Source: Latrodectus hesperus (Eukaryota; Arthropoda; Arachnida; Araneae; Theridiidae). Taken from it: a stretch of 64,000 nucleotides of DNA. Each line of letters opens with the position of its first letter. The stretch's first letter is position 1. Location of the stretch: positions 47,745,172 to 47,809,171 of the forward strand of contig CM075857.1 of NCBI GenBank assembly GCA_037975125.1. Reading direction: 5' to 3'. The translations under genes and the position numbers were made by a program. This document shows, one piece after another, positions 39,601-52,503 of this stretch. Below the pieces are notes generated by a model. The model saw only the letters and a list, made by a program, of their open reading frames with translations. It searched no databases and was not told where the DNA came from.

Positions 39601-40745
39601 AAGGCTATTAGAAGATATCTGAAAATTCACTCTTCGTATAACCATTCGAGAAAGCCTACATATGTTGCTATTCTATTCTTCCATCTGAATTCATATGACC
39701 AGATCACTGAAACTGTTGATATTGACGAAAATCGATTCAAGAAGTGAACAATTATGGATATCTTTCCTGTCCAGTCCAAGATGTTCTGAGGTAATTCCTG
39801 TTTTTGCCGACATTTCGTCAAAGATTAAACCTCAAACCTTTCAAATACCCACTGGTAAATCGGGACAAATATGTGTGGGTCTACCTGTCACTTCAGGTCT
39901 TTTGCTTTGCACCAATTGTGAGGTGGAATTATTAAACATTTTTCTTGATTCTGGACTTTTTCCCTTCGATAATATCTCTAAATATGTGAGCCTTGAGTGA
40001 AAGGGACAGGATGGTGAGGTCCCTCCTTTCAAGAATGTTTATCAATTCATTTCCTTAAAAAGTGTATGTACTGTTGAAAAAGAAATTTTACTTTTTATAG
40101 GGTAGATAAATTGGTTTTTATCTCTTATATGCACCCAGTTTTTAGGGTGTTAAATTGAACTACAGATATGATATAGAATCAAGAGGTTTCCGTAGATATT
40201 TTCGCTCATGATACCCTTAAATCTTATGTTGATTGCAATTAATTCACTTCGAAATATTAAACAAGAATCTGGGTTGTGTTGTTTTGTAGAATTTATCTTC
40301 GAGGTGTTTCAAGATTCCCCAGTTGCAAGATTGGACAGCTACTGTTAGATATCCATTTCGGGATTCATCGTAGTCTAATAATTGAGCAACGTCTTTCAGA
40401 GAGTCGAATATCTTATATTCGACTTAAAAATCTACTACTTTACTCGTGAACTCACACTGTACTTTCATTTGGGACAGATGAAAATGGCTCTCTATCTTTG
40501 AAAATTCTTCTAGGAAGACAGTTTATGAATAATCAAAACATCCACTCCGGACTCACTGTGGTAGAGTAATAGGTTAAAGCTCTTCGATATGAGAAATTCC
40601 AAGCTCGATCTCAGTTATTGTTGAATAAACGAAAATGGAAGACCTACTAAAATTATGCCAATAGTGACAGCATTACATCTCGATGTATTTTGCAGTCTGA
40701 ACTCCATCTTCATTGAGTTCCACGTATATTTCTCTTAGTTAAAAA
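39600..40745. other. GC-richer block of unknown origin
   Basis: Composition is clearly less AT-rich than the flanks over about 1.1 kb. Frames are open on both strands at 39695-40000 (+), 39627-39821 (-) and 39841-40032 (-), and continuing frames are broken by many stops. I recognise no domain. It looks like a decayed coding insertion, either an old transposon or a gene fragment. Confidence 0.35.
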
Positions 40746-42655
40746 AAGAAATATTAATGCTTAAAAATTCAGTGATGCCCTATTACATTCTATTTTACTC
40801 AGCATGCAGGCGTATCTCTCTATATTTCTATCTGTTAAGTGGAAAATGTTTTTCATTGCTCGTTTGTGCATTTTTCTTTATCAAGCAATGATTTAAAAAA
40901 CATGATCTTTTCCTTGTTACAATTTTTATTTCAATGAGAATTGGATGCTTTCAGGAAGCTAGTTTTTAAATTCCAAGACTCATCAACTCGTGTAGAGTAA
41001 TGGTAAGAACTATTCTACGAAATCAATTGACATTGTTATTTATGCAACTCTTTGTTAATATTGCAAATAAAATGAGACCTTTGTTGTTGTTTATGCTGCT
41101 CATTCTTAATTATGTGCAAATTTGTAAGTCTAAAATCATAAAATTAATTTATTTTATGGATTACACAAAATGTAAATAAGGTGATAGTTTTTTGCATTTC
41201 TATGTTAGAATCAATATAATGAGTATTATCATCAAACTTCGTCAGCGTTTGCTTTTTGAGTTCTCATCAATCTTTTGGTTGTTGCTTAACTTCTAAATAA
41301 TTGTAGCATACCCTGGGCTTAAATTTATTTACTTAATTTTATACTTTTCTAGAAAGTTTAAGTTGTTAAAATTTCAACAATAGCTTAAATTTCATATTCT
41401 AATAGTTATTAATTTCAAATGATAAGTATATTGAAGAAAATTTTTGTTTCCAATTTTATCTGAAACTTTTTTGACATCATAATAAAATATTAGAATTATA
41501 AACTAAATAAATTAAAAAATATCATGAACTTAAATTATGTTAAAATAGATGAATTTTGTTTCCCTTTAATATGGAAAGAGCAGCAACCTGTAGTATTGCT
41601 ATAAAGTTCATTATATATACATTGCTATATATACAGCAGTATTGCTATAAAGTTCAATTAGTAGACCTAATGACAAATGCTTAAATGAATTGTTAATATT
41701 ATTTTTAATTTTAATTGCCAACTCTATTTCAAAATAACATTTAAAAAGGATTTGACTTGAAATTAGCTTTTATTGGATTTATTTTCTAAATATTATATAA
41801 GGAAAAGGTTTTAAGTTAAAAGTGTTTATTTGATTTTCAGATTATTCTAAATAATTTTTATCGATAAAAAAGAGAAAAATTAAGCATTTTTTTGAAAAAG
41901 GGAATTTAAAAGTAAAACATGAAGAAGTAAATTACATTGAAACAAATGTTTTAAAATTTTTTATATTCATTAAATATATATTATGTGTCTCAAAAGCCCA
42001 TTAATTACAAGAAACTTATTTAAATGTTTAAAATTACTTTTCTCATTTTTTATGTAACTCATTGTATATTATTAAAAAAAATTCCTTTGGACATATTAGA
42101 CAGTAAATTTATAGCAACATTTGCATTAAATAATATCCATGTTAAAATTCATCTCTATATTTAAATATTTAATGCATATAAATATAAAACTATATTGAAA
42201 CTATGTAATATACTTTTTACAATTATTCCTAAAAAACTGTTTTCAGTTGTACTTTTTTTAGATTCATTCTTTATCAAAATATTTTCTAATCTTTTATTAT
42301 GATGTGATGCAAATATAAATTTATCTGAAAAATGCTATTGGAATTCATCCTATAGTCAGTGTAAATCTATAAATTCGATTGATGAAAAACCGGAAACGAT
42401 TGTTGAATGTCATATGATTCGAACGTTTCCTTTAATGAAAATTCAAGCCTTGCAAAAACAAGCATTGAAACCTAAAGTAATTAAAAGAAAGTTAGAATTT
42501 CAAATTGGTTTGCTGATATACAAAAATTGATATACAAATTGGTTAGCCATTTGTTCTTAGTAAAGCATAATAAAATAATAAAGAACTAAGTTCTAATTAT
42601 GCATACTATTTTTTTTTAGTCTCCATATTATACCATTACCAAAGTATTTTGAAAA
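40746..42655. other. AT-rich spacer
   Basis: Only a small duplication, GTATTGCTATAAAGTTCA at about 41593 and 41638 with a TA-rich spacer, was noticed. Confidence 0.5.
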
Positions 42656-42658
42656 ATT

Positions 42659-42800
42659 GTCTAAGAAGGGTGGTTTCTGTCATGAAATAAAGAACAAAGA
42701 AGTATTTGTGTTACAGCGCTGAATTCTCGTAACAAGAAATTCATAAAAATATTGGAGTTAAATTAATTCAATGAATTAGTTTGAAATATAAACTTAAAGC
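42659..42800 (+). repeat. Unknown dispersed repeat (family E), copy 1
   Basis: Similar to 45131-45275: GTCT..GAA start, then TTGTGTTA, TAACA.GAAA.TCATAA and GAG.TAAA.TTAATTCAAT.AATTA. Noncoding, no ends recognised. Confidence 0.5.
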
Positions 42801-43660
42801 TTCCTTTGAAATCCTACAGAAGTTTCAAATAAACTAATTTAGAAAATATTCATGGAATACGAAAGAAAAAAATTAAAAAAAAAACTAAAATATTCATTTC
42901 TAAATCTTTCTACCGCCAATTTTTGCTATGTTTACATAATTTTTTCAGAAATAGGCGTAGAGAATCTTACTTTTACTTAACATCCCACATACATTAGAAA
43001 TCAAGAATAGTTAAGAACCCCAGAAGTTTTCATTAGTTATATTAATTAAATTTAATGCCCTTTGAGAAAATTAATTATTTGGTTGACCTATCAGATTTTT
43101 AATAAGTGAATTTCATGATTCTTATCAATGCAAATATCTTACCCTTAGAGATTTCAAGTAGATTCTCATTTCGCATTTAATATGATTAAATTAAAAATCG
43201 AAAATTTTGCAATTTGCTTTTAAGGCATCTTTATGTCATTTCAACTCTTTTTCTTAGCATCAACAGCTGCTAAAAATAAATCATAGCTGTCAGCTATAAT
43301 TAAGTTTTTCATAAACATTTTATGATTTAGCTATATTAAAAATAAAAAGAAAGGAGCAATCAAATTTGATAAATTGTTTTTCCTTCATTAATTTAAAAGT
43401 GTATGATTAAAACATAACAATATTTGCTTTTTGTTATTTTTAGTAATAAATTCAGTTATCAGAATTAAGTTTTGTCTCAAATTTTTCATATAGAATTAGA
43501 TACAAGTTTTTGTTTTCTGTAGAGACACTATTCAGAAACTTGTATTATTCTATTTTTTGTTAATTTAAACTTGCATCGCTCGACAAAAGCAGTCTTACAA
43601 TTTGCTAATAAAGGATTCTTTATAAATCTAATTTTGTTTACCATTTGTATGTATATTAAA

Positions 43661-43936
43661 GTAGCCCTGTGGCGTAGTAATAGAGTTCCTGTTCCCAAGG
43701 CACATCTACGAGGTTCGATTCTCAGGCTGGGCAAGGTCGACTCAGTCTTTCATTCCTTCAATGGCTCCATAAAAATGAGTACCAAGCATGCTTGAGAACT
43801 AAACACTGGGCGTTTTGCGTTAGACTGGCCTCTGAATCAGCGTGTGTTTCGCACTCCAGGGCCCTTGCTCATGAAAACAGAAATGGGCACTGTAGGCCTT
43901 GGCCCTCATATGGGTTGACGTGCCACTAAGTTTGAG
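43661..43936 (+). mobile_element. SINE A, copy 3
   Basis: Plus-strand copy. The A box is degenerate (TGGCGTAGTAATAG, 43670-43683); the B box GGTTCGATTCT is at 43712-43722. Then come CAGGCTGGGCAAGGTCGA, GAGTACCAAGCATGCTTGAG, AACTAAACACTGGG, GCGTTAGACTGG and the tail AGGCCTTGGCCCTCATATGG (43894 onward), ending GTGCCACTAAGTTTGAG. The frame 43571-43795 crosses it but reflects the repeat only. No clear TSD was found; the copy is diverged from copies 1 and 2. Confidence 0.88.
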
Positions 43937-45130
43937 AAAATAATTTAGCTTTAAAAACTTTATCTACCACTTTTAAGAGCATTTCGTTTTCTCTTTAGAA
44001 GTTTTGTTCATATAGATAAATTCTTAGTTTATTTACTACCGAATTTTGCATTGAATTGAGTGGAGAACGATTACACGAATACAAGGAAACTTACATCTGA
44101 ATGATGGTTTCTGGCTATGACTTCAATCATAAAATATGTTTTAGATCAAAATTTCTATTTGTAATTAACTTAGTCATAATTAACGTAATTTTGAGCAATC
44201 TGTAAAGTTGCTTCTACTGTAATGCTCACCATTCTAGAATTCTACTTGCTTCAAGAAAGAAATATAAAGTTACTTCCTCTTTTTTTTTAAATTATCCCTT
44301 ACACTAATACTTACTGTTATAAGCAATTTTTCCGCATAAATTGAATTTGAATTTAAAAATTAAGTAAAAATTCGCTTCTAATTATATTAAACATAAATTC
44401 GAAGTGTAATTTTATTTAAAAACAGCGTTATTTACTATAATATTTTATTTTTGAAAAATAATTGTTTTTTTTAACTGCCGGGAACATTTATCTTTCTCAA
44501 TCAATGGTCTTTCGAAAGTTCCTCGAAAAACGAAATGGCAGGAGTGCTTTGAATGATCCAATAGCCTGGCAATTAAGAGAATTTTCGAGCATTTTACATT
44601 TTATTCGCTATGTTTTTATCCGATCAAAACATGAAAACTCGTTTCATAGTGCAAAACAGCATTTTAAACAAAACGGAATAATTAACAAATATCATTCAAA
44701 AACACTAAAAACCATTATTTCTCTAAGTTTTCATTTTGCCTCTAGAATTATACATACTTTTCCCACTGGTAGCCTCGGATAATGAAAACTGATAGAACTA
44801 ACTTGTCAAGTATTCACACAAACCAATTAATTAAAACGAATTCACATTCTTTCAATTAGGAGGACTGTTTACGTAAGGTATAATCGAAATAATATAACAT
44901 GCCAGAAATATTCAATGACGGTTTCATTTTAAAGATTATTACTTTGATTATTTTTTCGATCTCTTTATGCTCCAAACCTTAAGATTAAAATTAAGTTGAA
45001 ATCCCAAGGAGCATTGATACTCTTGATAGGCTTCTATTATTTTAAATTAGTTTATTCCTGTATGGTTAAGCATATAAATTAAAGCTCCGGCATGTCCATC
45101 ATCCAGAATATTAATTAAAGTGAACCGAGT
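43937..45130. other. Spacer with an unrecognised 106-codon frame
   Basis: 44462-44782 (+) is open but starts at a TTG in a T run and shows no motif. It contains a stretch (44630-44690) that loosely recalls the family D repeat in reverse orientation. I do not call a gene. Confidence 0.35.
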
Positions 45131-45275
45131 CTCTGAAATAGTGTTATTCTTCTGGGAAACATGACTTAAATATTGATGAACTTGTGTTATAACTCAGAGT
45201 GCCTCCTAACAGGAAACTCATAATAAATTAGAGATAAAATTAATTCAATTAATTAATTTCGCATTTACATCGAAT
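45131..45275 (+). repeat. Unknown dispersed repeat (family E), copy 2
   Basis: Partner of 42659-42800, in the same orientation about 2.5 kb away, sharing the landmarks listed for that copy. Confidence 0.5.
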
Positions 45276-46464
45276 TTGCTTTCAGTGATTATAAACTTTG
45301 AATTGATGGTTTTAAACTATGTTTATTATATAAAGGGGAATATTTATCATAAAAGCAACAAACTTAAGTTGTTATAATTCTAATGCGTTCTTAAGATTAA
45401 GTATTTTTCTATTTTATAACTTCTCATCGGACATACAGTGTTTGGTTACCTCTCGAAAGGGCACAGAGAAATTCCAAGAATATATTTATGAATATTAATT
45501 AATAAATTTACTGGTAAAATTTTAAAGATTTTATCTTGGTATATACAAAGCAGTCTCTTTTTGAAAGTTATTCTTTGTCTATTATTTGGGTCTGTTTGCA
45601 TGAATATTTCATGCTATTTATTATAATTTAATTATTTATATATTATGTGTAATCATGTAATTATATTTTATTTCTACTTTTATACATCTGAAAAATATCT
45701 GTTTTCATCCATCAATTTCAGTGATTTAACATTAGTTTTTGACTAACCAGACAATAAAATTCTTTAAATAAAGATGCTATGACAAACAATTGCTTCAAAA
45801 GCCCAGAATATGCTATCACTGTTATAAATTATTTTTCTCATAATGTAATTTTTCTAAAAAGAAACAATAAGTTTTTTCTATACATTTTAGTTAAGATGAT
45901 CATAATTTATTCAATATATTTTCGCTAATTCTTTATAGTTTTCATCAAGAGTATTTTTCACAAATTTGCAAAAGAATTGCCTTAAAAGATTTTCTAATAA
46001 TGAATTCTTTGATCACTTAAAGCATCTTGCTATAACCTTTTAACTATTTAAAAGTTTTGAAAATATTTTTAGCATGTACGCAAAATTTTTTACTGTGTTA
46101 TATAAGATGACATGATAGAAAATAAATGAGCATTGTAGTATTTATTTGCAATCACATCAGTTGTGTGATAAGTAGTTCAGAGTGGGTAGGACAACTTATC
46201 ATTCTTTTAACTGGTAACTGTTGTTTTATTGACATTTTAACATCAATGAAACTGTATCATTGATACACATTTTAATTGATAAATTCCAATATATGAATAA
46301 TGAATCTAATAAGGAATGATGTATTTATGTTTCTATTCCATGAAAATGTATCACATTGTAATAAATATGTAATAAGTGTAATTTTTTCAAAATGTAGAAA
46401 ACTTTGGAAAACAATTTTAAATAAATAAAAGCTTAGCTCCTTTTTATTTAAATTCAATATTAAA

Positions 46465-46546
46465 AAACTATTTGGTGTATTATTTATCTTTATGAATATT
46501 TAAAGAAACTTTTTGTTGCATTATTTATCTTCATAAATATTTTAAT
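46465..46546. repeat. 41-bp tandem duplication
   Basis: Two units (46465-46505, 46506-46546) sharing AAACT.TTTG.TG.ATTATTTATCTT.AT.AATATTT with scattered substitutions. Confidence 0.75.
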
Positions 46547-47555
46547 CAATTGTAATTTTTATGATTATACAGTTCTTTGCTCACACATTGCAATTTTAAC
46601 AAGATCTTCATTACCTCAATTGTAGTCTCAGTTTGAGCTAATACTGGGAAAGAAAGAAATTTGCAAATAAAACGTCAAATAATAGAAGTTTTGTCATACA
46701 AACAATAGAAATATAAAAGTCATGCATAGGATTAATTGTTTTGAGGTTAATTCTCAACTTGATGCGTAAAATATAAACTGCTTATTCTTAATATAAGCAT
46801 CTAATTTTATGAAGTTTTTAAAATTGTTATATTATTTTAATATTTGATTTACTATGAATTTTATAAGCAAAGGAAGAAAGACAAGTCTTCATTAAAATTA
46901 AATTTGAAAGATAAGTTTAATTTTAAGTTCAATAAAACTATTTTAATATTTTTTTCTTAATATTCTGTTAAAAGGTAACATTTTAAATTAAATATGATGA
47001 AAACTAAATCTGATATAAAATATGGAGCTATTTTTTTCAAGTTTGGCAAGAGTATAAAATTATACTCGTAATACAACTCTAAGCATAGTTTTGGAGGCAT
47101 GTCGAACCTTAAATTTTCCTGATTTTAGATGAATTTTCTTCATTTTTATATCAAATAATATGCAGTAATTGACAAGCATAATGTAATACTACTTTTGATT
47201 GATATTTATGATTTTAATTTAATTTAAATTTTATTTGATGTTCATGATGATTTTTAATTCTTTTTAGAAATAAGTGAATATTTTAATTAAAAATTTTATT
47301 TTAATGCATTTCGCTTAAAAATTATACCTAAAATGTATGACTTGCTTTTATTAGCAAATAAATAAATAGGTTAAATCTTCTATAGAAAAATGTTCTTATT
47401 TTATAATGAAATTCTTAACCTTGAATATTATTTATTATTTGAGTATTTATATAATAGTTTAACAAATATATAATATTTTACAGTTTTAAGACGATTTAAA
47501 TTTATTGATTTATGTCATGTCAGAAAGATAAAAAGATAAATAGAATCCAAAAGTA

Positions 47556-47660
47556 ATACAATTTTATTTCAAAATTGTAATATAATTTTATTTCAAAATT
47601 GTATCCCTCACAATTTTGTTTCAAAATTATATTACTTTCAATTTTATTTCAAAATTGTGC
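47556..47660. repeat. Four-copy short tandem repeat with palindromic core
   Basis: Four units carry AATTTTATTTCAAAATT or a close variant at about 47560, 47585, 47612 and 47641. The core is itself an imperfect palindrome (AATTTT...AAAATT). Spacing is roughly 25-29 bp. Confidence 0.75.
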
Positions 47661-47929
47661 TGCTCATAGGATTCTTTCAAGAATAATTTAATTTTGAATA
47701 AACATGTATGTAAGAAGTTTTAACAAAGCCCAATGTAAAGAAGAGAATTTTCAAAAACGTTTTAAATGCTGAAATTTTTCATCCCATTCAGTTAATCAAA
47801 ATGTATGATAAGAGATTACAGGATACATAAGTGAACATGTTGTTTCTGAAATAAAATGTAGAATACAAAGCGATTGGAGATGGGATTATTCCCAAAATAA
47901 AACTACAATCTACAACTGTCACCATTCTT

Positions 47930-48190
47930 TCCTATTATCTTTTCTTTTCAAATGCACAATGGAAATTCGCGAATTTTATATGCGGTTTGAGATTATGTCG
48001 TTTGTTTCTCTCTAAAAGATGTAAAGAACAATGACTGATGATTTTCATGGATGTTTCTAAGGAAACATAGTTATTTTAGAGATATTTGCTTTATGAAAGC
48101 AAAGATAACAATTTGTTTCTATTCACAAGATAAGATTGATTATTTTATTGCTTTTTCCGTTCCTTGTATTTCTCATTTTTTATCAGAATA
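47930..48190. repeat. Unknown dispersed repeat (family D), copy 2
   Basis: Best pair of this family with 61590-61870. Landmarks in order: ACAATGGAAA, TATGCGGTTTGAG, TTTGTTTCTCT, ATGATTTTCATGGATG, TTTGCTTTATGAAAGCAAAG, ATAACAA and, after a gap, CGTTCCTTGTATTTC. Function and origin are unknown. Confidence 0.5.
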
Positions 48191-51100
48191 AAAGCTCTGA
48201 ATTTAAAGGCATTTTCTTTCTATGAAGAAAGTTTTAAGCTATAAAATAGAATATATAAACTTGTATATGCATTCATAATAATAAATACATTAATTTCAAA
48301 TTATACACACACAAGTATGTTAATTTCAGTAACAAAAATCAAGTTTAATAATTTAATCTAAAATATAAAATATAACAGGGGTGAAATAAAAAGTAATGTT
48401 AAACTACTGCAAAATAAATATATATAAAAGGAATTAATTTGGAATAAAATACGGAATAGTTACTAGGTTATATAATTTTTTTCTCTATTTTTTAGTGAAG
48501 GGATAAAAGTCCATTGCTAATATTTTTGTTAAACATATAATTTGTGAAATAAGTTTTAATATTATATTTGTACTGTTCTTGGTATCTCAAATGCTATCAA
48601 TAATATTCTACTGGTGAATTTAAAAAGCTAATTCTTAATATAAATTAACAATAATTTTATTTATCTAAAATGGAACACTAATTATAAGTTATTAATTATA
48701 GAGTACTCATAAATATATTAATAAGCCCATCATAGAACTTTGAATTAGTTTTTATAAAGCATTCATAAAAATTATAAAAGAAAATACTAAAAAAGTATTA
48801 AAAAATAAAGTAGAATAAAACGCACTAAAATGGTAGATTTAGAAACAATATAAAATAGAAGAGAAGACTTAGGTACTATCAAATTTATCTTTAATAACTA
48901 ATAATCAATGTTGCTTCCATGTAAACTAATGTTTAAATAAATTAATATGTTAGGATTAATATTTTAAGGTATCCCCCTACGTGCAAAAGTTCATTTTCGA
49001 CTTTCTTAATTTCTTTATTTTTGAAACTAATACTCATTGTGAATATAGAACTTTTGAACTTCCAAAACTGATTTTTTGCTTTATTGAATGTCAAATAGAG
49101 AAATTAAGCTACAGAACTTTTAAAATACTTCACAGCTTTTGAGAAACAAAATAGGAAGTTACTAATTTAAAATAAAGAAGTGGTAAAGAAAAGTGAAATT
49201 TTGTTTTTGTTATTTTTTTTTAAATTTCCGTCTTTATATAATATACTGATTAATAGCTATAGTATAAGGCAGTTATTTGGCTCATACTTTCAGAAAGAAA
49301 TGGCATCATCATTGCTATCACAAATGAGACTATCATTTTAAACTGATTTTTTCAAAACTTTGTTTTTCACAAAATCTTCAAACCGATATCACAATAATCT
49401 ATAGAAGATGCGTCAACAATAAACAAGCACAAGTTAAATAAATATTGTACAATGTGATCAATTTTCAATTTATTACAATGATTATTTAAGTTATATAAGT
49501 TTATATAATATTTTGAGTTATAATAAAGAAGTGTTAATAATTTTAATTAACGTTTTAAAGCAAAAAAAATTGTAATGAAAAAGTTATGTGGTATTTTGCA
49601 AAAGAATCTGAGCTGGCATGATTATGCGATTTGATGGTAACTATATTGATATTTTTTACTTGATTAAATTATCTTTATTTTCGGTATTTTCAGTTGAGTT
49701 TCATGATTTATCATACTTTAATTTAAGACAAATTTTTTAATTAAATATAAATTTAAAGATTTAATTTCACACATCATATATGTTAAAATGATTACAAATC
49801 TAAGAATGTGCCACAGTACATTTTTAATACTCGTTATATAATGATTGTTAACATTGTGAGATAATTAAAATCACAAGTTTTAAATATCCTGGTGTGTATA
49901 ATTTCCAATGATATTAATTAGAAATTAATAGCGTTGTGTCATTCTGTACTTAAAGTAGTACATTAAACTTTAATTTAATCACATAAAATGTCTAAAATTT
50001 TAAATCAAACTCTTAGATGAAGTACATATATATTCAATGTTTTCTTGATGCATTAATAGCTTATTAAAAATGAAACTTAATTGAGTAAAAGTTAAGTAAT
50101 CTCATATAATTTCCTTATATATATAAAACAATTTTACATTAAATAGTTTCAGATACACAAATAATCAATTATTTGTATTACTGAACTTACTTTAATTAAA
50201 TAGTTTCAATTGTATAAATGATTAATTTCGTAGCTATAGAAATTAACGAAAATCAAAGAATAAGATCAATAACATAAACGTACAGTTTAGTTCAAAATAT
50301 TCTCAAATATTTAGATACTCAAAATAATAGCATAGAATAATATCTTAGAAAAGAAATCTCAGCATTTCTCCTCGTGGAGGAAAAAGGCACAGTTATAGTG
50401 ACGGGATTTTTGTGATCCAATATAATACTAAATATGTCTGAAAAAATATTCAGTTGGAATGTAAATTCTACCGGTTATCCACTATTTCCAAATGAAATAT
50501 ATAAATATATGTATTACAAATTCTTAATTATATGTTTTAAGAACTAAAATCTATTAATGTATAATATAATCTAAATTTATTAAACTTAGACTGGATAATG
50601 AAATCATATCGTTTTTCTGACTAATCTTGATTCTGTACACAATGTCTTAATGGCCAAATTTACATTTAAGAGTATTCTAAGAAAGAACGTAGTAGAAAAC
50701 ATTTGTTAATGTTTTGTTAGTAAGAGAAGCTACTTGGAAAACGTCACAAATATCTTTTGTCAGCAAAGCTCTACCCTTTTGAATAGTAAACATTGCATTG
50801 TTGACTTGTAGTGCCCTTGGCCCTGGTTTCTGTATAGGCTTCCGTAATCATATATTTTAGCAAAACAAAGCATGATCATTTGTTGTTCATATAATCCAAT
50901 CTTTTTTGAAGCTGAATTTATTCAACTATTGACCTGTTCATAACTTTCTCCTGGTTTCTCAGCAACTGAAAGTGTTTTCAGAATGGTTGTTGAGAGAATG
51001 GTATGCCATCATTAGACAACAGCTGTAGTTTATGAATTATCATTTAATGTGGAAGATGATCATAAACTGATGTATCAGTAGATGATGCCATCCAACTTCA

Positions 51101-51560
51101 CGAACAGTCTGACAGAAGTCGCTTATAATAATAGAGGAAACTACTTTATATATCGATTTTTCAAACTTGTACCTCCAAATTTCCTGAAAATTCAGTGATT
51201 TGTTTTATTCTTCATAAAATATTTGATCCTGAAAAAAATCCTTCTATTATAGGCATTCCTTTGTCTAACAACAATTTCAATGGTTAGCATTCGATTCAAA
51301 AAGAAAAAAACAAAGGTCTAATTTTTTTGAACAAGAATAGCAATATAATTTACAATATATTTATTAAAATTTAAAAAATTTGGCTGATATTATTTTAAAA
51401 CTTGAATATAATATTGTGAGTTATAATATTTTGACAATTTAATTATGAAACTAGAGATTTGAAAGTGATTCGGTGCAGTCATTAAATATAGATATCGTTT
51501 TGGAAATTTTATCATTTTGTTTTCCTTTTCTTCTTAAGTATGTTTCGATATTTTGAATAG
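48191..51560. other. AT-rich spacer with one GC-richer patch
   Basis: The patch at about 50640-51130 is less AT-rich but has no recognised domain or repeat. The remainder holds nothing I can support. Confidence 0.45.
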
Positions 51561-52380
51561 TTTTTTTAAAACCTCACAAAATTTAGTTTCCATAGAAATG
51601 AAAAGAAAATACCGTATTTTTCTTCTAACCAACATACTTTGGAAATGGCTAGAGATCCAGCGGAGTTGCCATGATGTTTTATGCTAGACTTAGTTTCTCC
51701 TATTCCCCTTTCGTTTGGTAGATTAGTTCCTTTCATCCTGTAAATTGAAAATCTAGTTCTATTCATCCTTTGAATGAAAATAGATTCAAATTTTGATTTA
51801 AGTGAATTTATATTTCAAAGGATAAGTAAAGTGAAACGCTGAATTTTTTAATGAAATATTTCTTTTCAGAGACATTTAAAATTAAATATTGTGCTTTATA
51901 TTTATCTAAATTTAAATTAATACTAATTTAGAATCGAGAGAGAAACTCAGACTATGATTTATGGTGTTCAATTACCGGAGACTTGGTATATTAACTGTCG
52001 CAGCTATCCCTAAGTTTCTTTGCTGTTATGAAGAGGAATGTGCCAGCTCAGATGTAAACCTCGTCCCTTGAATATAATTCAAAATTAAGGGATTATTGCC
52101 TGTATTTAGGAAATTTTTTGTTGGCAGAAATAGGTAACAAAATCGTGTTGCAAAATAACACACAGAGAGCATAATTCAGATTAAGTAAGTTCTTAATTTG
52201 TTTTCTAACTAATAAACGAAAGCTCACTTTCATTAATAATTTCATATATCTGATAGTTATACTTATTATGAAAACAACAAATTCTATCTGACTATTGATA
52301 TTTTCATTACAGTTGCTGCAAAATCGAGTTAAAGTCATAACACCTTTACTGTTCAACTGTTCAAGGCGAAATAATTTTTT
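51561..52380. other. Two small GC-richer patches, unrecognised
   Basis: Patches at 51590-51770 and 51930-52075 stand out in composition, which suggests old inserted sequence. The frames 51566-51766 (-) and 52093-52356 (-) have no motifs. Confidence 0.35.
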
Positions 52381-52390
52381 CCTTACAATT

Positions 52391-52503
<113 letters not shown>

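Noticed and set aside
43571..43795. 74-codon plus frame and overlapping minus frame
   Set aside because: Both run across SINE A copy 3 and adjacent AT-rich DNA; no protein signal.
44462..44782. 106-codon plus frame as a gene
   Set aside because: Starts at a non-ATG codon in a T run, has no motif, no nearby promoter signs and only a weak echo of a dispersed repeat.
50940..51010. hAT transposase C-terminal motif suspected near a SATES-like translation
   Set aside because: Only a few residues fit and the frame is broken at once; no supporting motif nearby.
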